In this document: positions 1-5,228 of the stretch, piece by piece | Layout: each line of letters starts with the position of its first letter | Position numbering within the stretch: the stretch's first letter is position 1 | Origin: an uncultured Desulfuromonadales bacterium | Lineage (GTDB): Bacteria; Desulfobacterota; Desulfuromonadia; Desulfuromonadales; Geopsychrobacteraceae | Length of the DNA stretch: 5,357 nt | Direction of reading: 5' to 3' | Assembly: GCA_945788205.1 (NCBI GenBank) | Contig: CALZLE010000119.1 | Span: forward strand, 1 to 5,357 | Notes under the pieces: model-generated | What the model was told of the DNA's origin: nothing | Database searches by the model: none | The model's input: only the letters and a program-made list of their open reading frames with translations | Program-made: the position numbers and the translations under genes

Positions 1-333
1 CTGCTGACGCATGCTGTCGATGTTTTCATAGGTCCATTTTGCAGGATGGGTTTTGTGTTCTATCGCTGCATTTTCTGCTGGCATCCCAAAAGCGTCCCAA
101 CCCATCGGATGCAGCACGTTGAAACCCTGCATCCTTTTAAATCGAGCAACGACATCGCCGATGGCATAATTTCGGACATGCCCCATATGAATCCGACCGG
201 ACGGGTACGGAAACATTTCCAACAGATAGTATTTCGGCTTGTCAGACTTCTCAGTCGCCCGAAATGCCTGCTCCTGTTGCCACTTCTGTTGCCACTTCTG
301 CTCGACGTCTTTCGGGATGTACTGCTTATCCAT
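1..333 (-). CDS. leuS: Leucyl-tRNA synthetase, N-terminal 111 residues (gene runs off the left edge)
   Basis: Class I aminoacyl-tRNA synthetase that attaches leucine to tRNA-Leu using ATP in the cytoplasm. Only the N-terminal part of the Rossmann catalytic domain is in the window; the family is usually above 800 residues, so the editing domain and KMSKS loop lie outside. The visible part carries the class I signature FPYPSGRIHMGHVRNY at about residues 41-56, with the HIGH-type motif as HMGH (49-52), followed by GWDAFGMPAENAA (78-90), a conserved leucine/isoleucine/valine synthetase block. The start ATG (331-333) is preceded by a strong Shine-Dalgarno GGAGGT at 337-342, only 3-4 nt away, and the N-terminus aligns in length with E. 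coli LeuS from memory. It lies downstream of infA on the same strand, separated by 170 nt. It is truncated only by the window edge; the reading frame is open throughout. Identification is firm. Confidence 0.97.
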   Translation of the reverse strand, partial: MDKQYIPKDVEQKWQQKWQQEQAFRATEKSDKPKYYLLEMFPYPSGRIHMGHVRNYAIGDVVARFKRMQGFNVLHPMGWDAFGMPAENAAIEHKTHPAKWTYENIDSMRQQ

Positions 334-387
334 ATAACCTCCGTAACGACACGACTGGTCGTCACTCTTAACAGTTCAAACTTGGCT

Positions 388-393
388 AGTATA
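388..393 (-). promoter_or_regulatory. Possible -10 box of a leuS promoter (TATACT)
   Basis: On the minus strand a TATACT hexamer, inside a TGTATATACT context, sits about 55 nt before the leuS start codon. No convincing -35 hexamer lies 16-18 bp upstream; that space is occupied by the hairpin at 403-418. It may be a weak or activator-dependent promoter, or leuS may depend on read-through from infA. This is a motif match only. Confidence 0.25.
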
Positions 394-402
394 TACACGA
401 AA

Positions 403-418
403 ACCGGCACAGGCCGGT
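403..418 (-). terminator. Weak terminator-like hairpin after infA
   Basis: On the minus strand ACCGGC and GCCGGT form a perfect 6-bp, GC-rich stem around a 4-nt loop (CTGT), followed at once by a short T run (TTTT, counting the last stem base) and then CGTGT. This resembles an intrinsic terminator about 85 nt after the infA stop, but the T tract is short, so termination would probably be partial. It may instead be a structured element in a leader that reads through into leuS. Confidence 0.4.
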
Positions 419-441
419 ATCGAGTTTAAATTTTCTGATTG

Positions 442-468
442 GGATCAACCGATCCACTATTTTGTGGA
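442..468 (-). repeat. Two overlapping short inverted repeats between infA and leuS
   Basis: On the minus strand, TCCAC (464-468) can pair with GTGGA (453-457) across a 6-nt loop. Also GGATC (451-455) can pair with GATCC (442-446) across the 4-nt loop GGTT. The two stems share bases 453-455, so they cannot form at once. Each is only 5 bp, so chance is a real possibility; their overlap and position in a leader-like gap are why they are recorded. Confidence 0.4.
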
Positions 469-496
469 CACCGTATCAGCACAGGCTGCAACAGTG

Positions 497-516
497 TCGA
501 GCATTATTTCGCTCGA
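497..516 (-). repeat. Inverted repeat spanning the infA stop codon
   Basis: TCGAGC (511-516) and GCTCGA (497-502), read on the minus strand, form a perfect 6-bp stem around an 8-nt loop that contains the TAA stop of infA. No T tract follows, so it is not a simple intrinsic terminator. It could stabilise the 3' end of the infA message or be chance, since half of it is constrained by coding for the conserved Y-R-A-K end. Confidence 0.4.
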
Positions 517-722
517 TAAGTGATTCTTCCGCGGGTCAGGTCGTAAGGTGACAGCTCAACGGTCACACGATCACCAGGGAGGATACGAATATAGTACTTG
601 CGCATTTTCCCGGAAATGTGTGCGAGAACGACGTGATCGTTATCGAGTTTCACCCGGAACATTGCGTTCGGCAATGGCTCGACAACTGTTCCTTCAACCT
701 CTATTGCTTCTTCCTTTGACAA
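504..722 (-). CDS. infA: Translation initiation factor IF-1
   Basis: IF-1 is a small S1/OB-fold protein that binds the A site of the 30S subunit and, with IF-2 and IF-3, controls start-codon selection. The 72-residue product has exactly the usual length of the family and matches it almost end to end: KEEAIEVEGTVVE near the N-terminus, PLPNAMFRVKLDN, AHISGKMRKYYIRILPGD in the middle and SPYDLTRGRITYRAK at the end. The start is the TTG at 720-722, because it gives the canonical length and lies 5 nt after a perfect AGGAGG (728-733). A longer reading from an ATG at 798-800 would add 26 residues unlike any IF-1 I know and would start inside the predicted promoter, so I reject it. It is transcribed from its own promoter downstream of the che genes, with leuS next. 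Identification is firm; the TTG start is strongly supported. Confidence 0.97.
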   Translation of the reverse strand: MSKEEAIEVEGTVVEPLPNAMFRVKLDNDHVVLAHISGKMRKYYIRILPGDRVTVELSPYDLTRGRITYRAK

Positions 723-727
723 AGGAT

Positions 728-733
728 CCTCCT
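728..733 (-). promoter_or_regulatory. Ribosome binding site that fixes the TTG start of infA
   Basis: The minus strand reads AGGAGG, the full anti-16S complement, followed by 5 nt and the TTG codon. This optimal placement decides the start of infA in favour of the rare TTG over any upstream ATG. Confidence 0.9.
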
Positions 734-771
734 GAATTTTATCTGCTTGTCTAATTAATCTGGATTGGCGT

Positions 772-800
772 CTTATTGCATGTTCACCAGTAACTGTCAA
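772..800 (-). promoter_or_regulatory. Promoter for infA (sigma-70 type, extended -10)
   Basis: On the minus strand a perfect -35 TTGACA (795-800) is separated by 17 bp from AATAAG (772-777), which is preceded by TGC, giving a TG-extended -10. The -10 hexamer itself matches the consensus TATAAT at only 4 of 6 bases. Transcription would begin near 765 and give a leader of about 43 nt with the AGGAGG in it. It starts just after the stop codon of the CheY-like gene, making infA independent of the che operon. Confidence 0.7.
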
Positions 801-823
801 GTCTGGAGCTTAGCTGTCCCGAC

Positions 824-1204
824 TCATTCTTCCATACCGAGCAATTGTCGGGTCACCTCAAGAATTCGGGCCGTCTGAATCGGCTTGGGAAGATACTCAT
901 TCGCCCCGAGCGCTGTAGCACGCTCACGATCGAGCGCTGACCCTTCGGTGGTGATAACAATAATCGGCATCGCATTATACTGACTGTCATTACGCAACAG
1001 GCTAATCAGTTTCAAACCGTCCATAATCGGCATATTGATATCAGTCAGCAACAGATCGTAGTTCTCTGCTGACAACATTTTCAGCGCAGCAACGCCATCT
1101 CCGGCCTCGTCGATCTGCAACCCGGAAATTCGTCGCAGTGCAAAAACAATGAGTTGTCGCATGGTTGGCGAATCATCAACCACCAATATACGAGCTGTTT
1201 GCAT
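824..1204 (-). CDS. CheY-like single-domain response regulator
   Basis: A stand-alone phosphoacceptor (receiver) domain of 126 residues with no output domain, the usual size of CheY. The phosphorylation site is complete: acidic pair D10-D11 (LVVDDSPTM), phosphoacceptor D55 in LLLTDINMPIMDG, T85 (VITTEG) and K107 in LPKPI; Y104 sits at the switch aromatic position of CheY. By family knowledge it would take phosphate from a CheA kinase and signal by protein contact, to the flagellar switch or another target. It follows cheB on the same strand. I chose the ATG at 1202-1204 because GAGGGG (1215-1220) lies upstream, though 10 nt away; an in-frame ATG at 1220-1222 would add six residues (MRGNLS) but has no ribosome site and would lie almost on the predicted transcription start. 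Family is certain; motility versus another role cannot be settled here, so no cheY symbol is assigned. Confidence 0.93.
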   Translation of the reverse strand: MQTARILVVDDSPTMRQLIVFALRRISGLQIDEAGDGVAALKMLSAENYDLLLTDINMPIMDGLKLISLLRNDSQYNAMPIIVITTEGSALDRERATALGANEYLPKPIQTARILEVTRQLLGMEE

Positions 1205-1214
1205 ACTCAGATTT

Positions 1215-1220
1215 CCCCTC
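1215..1220 (-). promoter_or_regulatory. Candidate ribosome binding site for the CheY-like gene
   Basis: GAGGGG on the minus strand, 10 nt before the ATG at 1202-1204. The spacing is on the long side, but no purine-rich site precedes the other possible ATG at 1220-1222, so it favours the shorter protein. Confidence 0.5.
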
Positions 1221-1232
1221 ATTCGAAAAAGG

Positions 1233-1241
1233 AATATAGCA
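1233..1241 (-). promoter_or_regulatory. Candidate extended -10 promoter for the CheY-like gene
   Basis: In the AT-rich 90-nt gap after cheB the minus strand reads TGCTATATT, a TG-extended -10 with five of six consensus bases. There is no good -35 at the usual distance, which extended -10 promoters can tolerate. Transcription would start near 1226, about 22 nt before the chosen ATG. It would allow the receiver to be made apart from the methylation genes. Confidence 0.4.
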
Positions 1242-1294
1242 TAAAAAGCAAGTTACTTTAGCAGGTTGTAAAAACAAAAGCCAGCAATACGATA

Positions 1295-2353
1295 TCAATC
1301 TCTCGGCATGAGCGGACGGCAGCGAAACTCTATTTCCTGCAGCATCTTGTTGAGTGGAACAACCTTCTCTACCATACCGGTCAGTGCGGCTTCCTTCGGC
1401 ATTCCATAGACAACGCAGGACTCTTCAGCTTCAGCGAGGACTCGCCCTCCCCGGCCAAATATCTCCTCGACACCAGCGGCACCGTCATTGCCCATCCCGG
1501 TCAAAACAATCGCCAAAGCCTTAGAACCATAAATGTAGGCTGCGGTTCGGAACAAGACATTGGCTGATGGTGTATAAATCTGCTCAGCAGGAGGATCAAC
1601 AATGCGAACACGCACCACACCAGCGTAATGCTGCAACTCAATATTTTTACTTCCAGGGCAAACATAGACTCGTCCAGGGAGTAATTTATCGCCCTCTTCC
1701 GCTTCCTTAACATCCATCACTGAATTTTCATTTAATCTTTGCGCAAATGATTTCGTGAAACCAGGTGGCATATGTTGCGCAACAACGATTGGAACCGGCA
1801 ATTTTTCTTTTAATGTCGTCAGCAGATGGTGCAAAGCTGGTGGACCGCCAGTAGAACAGCCGATAAAAAGTGCCGTCGATTTGTGTCCTGTCGGAAAGCG
1901 TGGCGTAGCCTTCGCGGGTTTTTCATCTTCAACAATCTCAAATCGATTTTTGATTTTATCGCTTGTCAATTTTGCAGATTCAATGACTTTTGCGATCAAA
2001 TCATTTTGTATTGTGTAAAGGTCAGAGCTCCTGGCCCTGGCCGGCTTAGCAATAAAATCGATGGCACCAAGATCGAGAGCCTTAAAGACGTCCTGCCTCT
2101 CACTTTGCGCTGAGACGACAATCACCGGCCGCGGAGAGTTCTGCATAATAAGGCGTAGCAGACCGAACCCTCCCATGCGCGGCATTTCTAAATCGAGGGT
2201 GACAACATCTGGCTGCAGATCAAGAATTTTTCTCAGACCTTCTTCACCATCAACAGCGTAACCCACCACTCTAATATTTGGATCCACTTCAAGCATTTTA
2301 GCCAGCGAAACACGACTGAAGGCAGAGTCGTCAATAACAAGAACACGGATCAT
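1295..2353 (-). CDS. cheB: Chemotaxis response regulator protein-glutamate methylesterase CheB
   Basis: CheB removes methyl groups from chemoreceptor glutamates (and deamidates glutamines), resetting receptors during adaptation; phosphorylation of its receiver domain activates it. The 352 residues match the normal two-domain layout. The receiver spans about 1-105 with D8-D9, phosphoacceptor D54 (VTLDLEMP), S81 and K103 (IAKPA). A charged linker covers about 106-157. The methylesterase domain covers about 160-345 with the full catalytic triad: S167 in IGCSTGGPP, H194 in VAQHMPPGF and D290 in LTGMGNDGAAG. The ATG overlaps the cheR stop as ATGA, with GGAG (2361-2364) 7 nt upstream, so the two opposing enzymes are translationally coupled. 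No key residue is missing, so the enzyme should be active. Which receptors it serves cannot be seen. Confidence 0.97.
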   Translation of the reverse strand: MIRVLVIDDSAFSRVSLAKMLEVDPNIRVVGYAVDGEEGLRKILDLQPDVVTLDLEMPRMGGFGLLRLIMQNSPRPVIVVSAQSERQDVFKALDLGAIDFIAKPARARSSDLYTIQNDLIAKVIESAKLTSDKIKNRFEIVEDEKPAKATPRFPTGHKSTALFIGCSTGGPPALHHLLTTLKEKLPVPIVVAQHMPPGFTKSFAQRLNENSVMDVKEAEEGDKLLPGRVYVCPGSKNIELQHYAGVVRVRIVDPPAEQIYTPSANVLFRTAAYIYGSKALAIVLTGMGNDGAAGVEEIFGRGGRVLAEAEESCVVYGMPKEAALTGMVEKVVPLNKMLQEIEFRCRPLMPRD

Positions 2354-3222
2354 CGTAAATCTCCAGGCGCCCCGTCAGGGCGTTGATAAACCATGTCATG
2401 AGTGAAATGCCGCAGATCAAAATCGGTACTGATATTCATCAGAGATTCGGAGTGGCCAAGGAATAAAAAACCACCTTTTTGCAGTTGATCGTGAAAACAG
2501 GAGATAACCTTCTTTTTCGCATTCAGGTCAAAGTAAATGATGACATTGCGACAGAAAATCGCGTCCATTTTCCCCAGCAGCGAAACTTTTTTACGATCCA
2601 ACAGATTCAGATGACTGATCGTCACAAGCCTCTTTACATGATCAGAAATTCTAAACTTCCCATCTATCTCGGTAAAATATCTGTCGATGAAATACTCATC
2701 GGTACTTCGAAATGATCCCTTGCCGTAGCCCCCTTCACGAGCCATGGAAAGAACTTCTTTGCTGATATCGGTACCGACAATTTCTACATCCCAGCGACGT
2801 AGTTCAGGATTTTGCAGCATCAGCATCGCGAGGGTATATGGTTCTTCCCCGGAAGAACAGCCAGCACTCCAGATTCTGAGACTCCGATCTCCAGTGCCCC
2901 GCTTTTTTTTCATAATCTCTGGGAGGACTTCATCAGTGAATGTTTTGAGCTGGAAATCTTCACGGAAAAAATAGGTTTCATTTGTCGTCAACAGGTCGAT
3001 GACAGTCGACAGCTCTTCATCGTTATCACGGCTGTAGCGCAGCTGATAATAATAATCTTTGAAGTTGTCGAGATGATGGTGAGTAAGCCGTTTATTCAGG
3101 CGTTTCTCCAACATGTATTTCGATTCAATGTCGAAGTGCAAGCCGCAGAAATCGTAAATAAAATCACGAATCTGCAGAAACTCATCCTCCGACATCTTAA
3201 TATCTGGCTTAAACACGAACAT
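2350..3222 (-). CDS. cheR: Chemotaxis protein-glutamate O-methyltransferase CheR
   Basis: CheR transfers methyl groups from S-adenosylmethionine to glutamates on chemoreceptors, in the cytoplasm. The 290-residue protein has the length of the stand-alone enzyme. The all-alpha CheR N domain covers about 10-75. It is followed by TTNETYFFRE (79-88), the SAM-binding loop IWSAGCSSGEEPYTLAM (117-133), GTDIS (150-154) whose acidic residue fits the SAM ribose site, CRNVIIYFD (224-232) and LFLGHSESL (253-261), all hallmarks of the family. No C-terminal TPR extension is present. The ATG at 3220-3222 is preceded by GGGGAG 10 nt away, inside the end of the HEAT gene, which stops 6 nt earlier. A second ATG at codon 10 lacks a ribosome site. 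The stop overlaps cheB. An A8 run lies in the codons for M104-K107. Identification is firm. Confidence 0.97.
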   Translation of the reverse strand: MFVFKPDIKMSEDEFLQIRDFIYDFCGLHFDIESKYMLEKRLNKRLTHHHLDNFKDYYYQLRYSRDNDEELSTVIDLLTTNETYFFREDFQLKTFTDEVLPEIMKKKRGTGDRSLRIWSAGCSSGEEPYTLAMLMLQNPELRRWDVEIVGTDISKEVLSMAREGGYGKGSFRSTDEYFIDRYFTEIDGKFRISDHVKRLVTISHLNLLDRKKVSLLGKMDAIFCRNVIIYFDLNAKKKVISCFHDQLQKGGFLFLGHSESLMNISTDFDLRHFTHDMVYQRPDGAPGDLR

Positions 3223-3228
3223 AGTTGC

Positions 3229-5217
3229 TCAGCTCCCCGTCATGCCTTTTCTTAAAACCTCTACAATAGCCTGACGAACCTGAGCATCTGATTCATTTTC
3301 GAGACACTCTTCAAGCGAAGACAGTCGATGCTGGCTATCTGGACAACAGTGCTCATTTACTGCCAACAGCCGTACTGTCGGATTCTTATGCTTCAATAAA
3401 TCAGAGCAGCAATTCGAAGAACACAGCAGCCGAACAGCGGTAGCAACCACATCCTGATCAACGTGTTCTAAAGCATTTTGAAAAATACCTGCAGCATCTT
3501 CAGGCAGCAATCTTTGCGCAGTTTCCAGTGCCGTAATCACCACCAGTCCGACAGGGTCAGCGAGCCCCGCCTCCAAGATTTCCAGCAATTCCCCGTTATC
3601 TCCCAAGCTAAGGGCTCTGACTGCCTCCATCCGTACCCACGGGTCAGAGTCTTCAAAAGCATGCTGTAGAATTGGGGTTGAAAGCCGTGCCGGGAATTCG
3701 CCAATAGCTGCTGTGGCCAAACGCCGTACACTTGAAATCTCATCCGTCAACGCCAGCGAAAGACCGGAAAGAAGCCTTTGTGACTGATGACCAGAAAGAC
3801 CACGTAACGCTTCACAACGAACTTCTGGTGTGACATCTTTTAAAGCCAGCAGTAGGCCATTTTCAACCGCTTTCGCAGGCATACCGCCAAGAGTCCGAAC
3901 AGCCAGCAAACGTAAATCAGGATTGGGTGATTCCAGATATGGCGTAACGGTTTTTATCATCGCGGCCGGTTCTGCGTTACCGATACGACTAAGAGCAGCC
4001 GAGGCCGCTTCACGGATTTCGGGAATTTCATCAGCCAAAGCATCGCCGACCAAGGTCACGGCATCGACCGAACAGATTCTCCCCAAAGCCACAATTGAAG
4101 CGTATCTCAGTTGTGGATCTTCCGAACTTACCCCTTCACTCGCCATAACTTCAATTTTCGAGAGACTCAATTCGCCCATCAAATAGATTAGATAAAGAGC
4201 AGCAGATTCGCCCAGAGTTGTTGTGTCGAGCACGCCTTCAACTATCGTTGTTGGAATCAGTCGGGCCGCCGCTACGACATCAGCACGCAGCTCTTCTTCA
4301 GCTAACAATGGCAATATTTGCCTGACGACCTTAGCGTCCGGAAAGAGACTCAGGACATAACAGGCAGCTCGCCGAAATTCTAAATTATCGTGGTGTAGAT
4401 ACTCGTATAAGAGCTCGACAACCTGGTCAGATTGAGGATCTACCTCGGGGCAGTTCTTCACCGGAAGGCATTTAATCAGTTGACCGAAAGAAAGCAGCGC
4501 GACCTCGCGATTCTTTCGCATTGGATCGGAAATCCCTTTAAGTAAAACCGGTATAGCTTCGACCTCACAGAGTTGGCCAAGACAACTAAAGACAGACTTG
4601 CGCAGCAGTGAATTCTGCGCATACGGAATGATTTTCTCAACCGGAACGCCTTTTCCAATCGAGGTCAGAGCTTCAAATATTGTGAATTGTAATCCAGCGT
4701 CTGAGGTCTCCAGAAGCTCAAGCAGGCTGCTAACAGCTTCAACAGAACCAAGCTTCCCGAGAGTTTCGACCACAGCGTAACGAACATTATCATCGGCATC
4801 GCGAAGGAATGGCAGTAAAGCATCCACACAGTGTGGGCAACTGATCTCTCCAAGAATGTCGACGATAAACTTACGCACCTCAGCATCAGAAGAGTCAAGT
4901 CGGGCCAACAAAACCTTCGCAACTTGAGCTCCAAGCTCGATCAGAATTTCAATTGCGGCATTTCGCAAACCGGCATTGTCGGGATGGCTCAATTGATCGA
5001 TGATCAATTCTGCATGAGAAACAGCATTCTTTTGCTGCATGTAATAAGCGATTGCTTCTTTACGGACCCGCCAATCCTCATCTCCAAGCGCCAACAGAAA
5101 CAGCTCTATAGCAAAACCATCAAGCTGCAGAAGTTCCCGGGCTGCCTGCAATCTCTTCTCGACCAAAGGATCTTTCAGTAAAACTTCAAGTTTTTTTTGT
5201 TCCACAAACAACTCCAT
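3229..5217 (-). CDS. Large HEAT-repeat protein of the chemotaxis operon
   Basis: A 662-residue protein made almost entirely of about 19 HEAT-like helical repeats of roughly 30-35 residues. Most repeats show the D-x-x-V/L-R-x-x-A-x-x-x-L pattern, for example near residues 49-56, 111-122, 142-154, 367-379, 397-409, 432-443, 463-472, 494-505, 525-536, 612-620 and 644-655. There is no signal peptide or membrane segment, so it should be cytoplasmic. HEAT solenoids bind other proteins; sitting 6 nt before cheR in the operon, it is plausibly a scaffold or partner of the methylation enzymes or the receptor array, but this is inference. Odd points are C127-P-H-C130 and a C-terminal cluster C599, C603, C604, C624, C625, C638. 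The ATG used lacks a clear ribosome site; a TTG just before it (5218-5220) is possible, and a GTG at 5203-5205 has GGAG 6 nt upstream, giving 658 residues. Distant likeness to phycobilin-lyase-type repeats says nothing about catalysis. Confidence 0.88.
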   Translation of the reverse strand: MELFVEQKKLEVLLKDPLVEKRLQAARELLQLDGFAIELFLLALGDEDWRVRKEAIAYYMQQKNAVSHAELIIDQLSHPDNAGLRNAAIEILIELGAQVAKVLLARLDSSDAEVRKFIVDILGEISCPHCVDALLPFLRDADDNVRYAVVETLGKLGSVEAVSSLLELLETSDAGLQFTIFEALTSIGKGVPVEKIIPYAQNSLLRKSVFSCLGQLCEVEAIPVLLKGISDPMRKNREVALLSFGQLIKCLPVKNCPEVDPQSDQVVELLYEYLHHDNLEFRRAACYVLSLFPDAKVVRQILPLLAEEELRADVVAAARLIPTTIVEGVLDTTTLGESAALYLIYLMGELSLSKIEVMASEGVSSEDPQLRYASIVALGRICSVDAVTLVGDALADEIPEIREAASAALSRIGNAEPAAMIKTVTPYLESPNPDLRLLAVRTLGGMPAKAVENGLLLALKDVTPEVRCEALRGLSGHQSQRLLSGLSLALTDEISSVRRLATAAIGEFPARLSTPILQHAFEDSDPWVRMEAVRALSLGDNGELLEILEAGLADPVGLVVITALETAQRLLPEDAAGIFQNALEHVDQDVVATAVRLLCSSNCCSDLLKHKNPTVRLLAVNEHCCPDSQHRLSSLEECLENESDAQVRQAIVEVLRKGMTGS

Positions 5218-5228
5218 CAAAACAGCAG

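Noticed and set aside
274..300. Tandem 12-bp repeat in leuS (encodes KWQQKWQQ)
   Set aside because: The N-terminus keeps the same length as E. coli LeuS when aligned from memory, so it is not an expansion; lysine-tryptophan-glutamine-rich residues are normal in this helix.
334..400. T-box leader for leuS
   Set aside because: The distance from the only -10 candidate to the start codon is about 55 nt, far too short for a T-box, and no specifier or T-box core sequence is visible.
46..429. Plus-strand open frame of 127 codons
   Set aside because: It runs antisense through leuS and the gap beside it, and the leucine/proline-rich product looks like a shadow of the 12-bp repeat region; leuS on the other strand is unmistakable.
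504..800. A 98-residue version of IF-1 starting at an ATG at 798-800
   Set aside because: The extra 26 residues are unlike any IF-1, the start lies in the -35 box of the predicted promoter, and the TTG with AGGAGG gives the exact family length.
800..823. Terminator between the CheY-like gene and the infA promoter
   Set aside because: No stable stem followed by a T run is visible in the short space, so some read-through into infA is likely.
1550..1580. CheB residues PSANVLFRT instead of the PSVDVLF of E. coli CheB
   Set aside because: This segment is outside the Ser-His-Asp triad and, as I recall, varies (including Asn) among active CheB proteins; the triad S167, H194, D290 is complete.
2812..3255. 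Plus-strand open frame of 147 codons opposite cheR
   Set aside because: Antisense shadow of a fully conserved CheR; no ribosome site or recognisable protein. The same applies to the other plus-strand frames opposite cheB and the HEAT gene.
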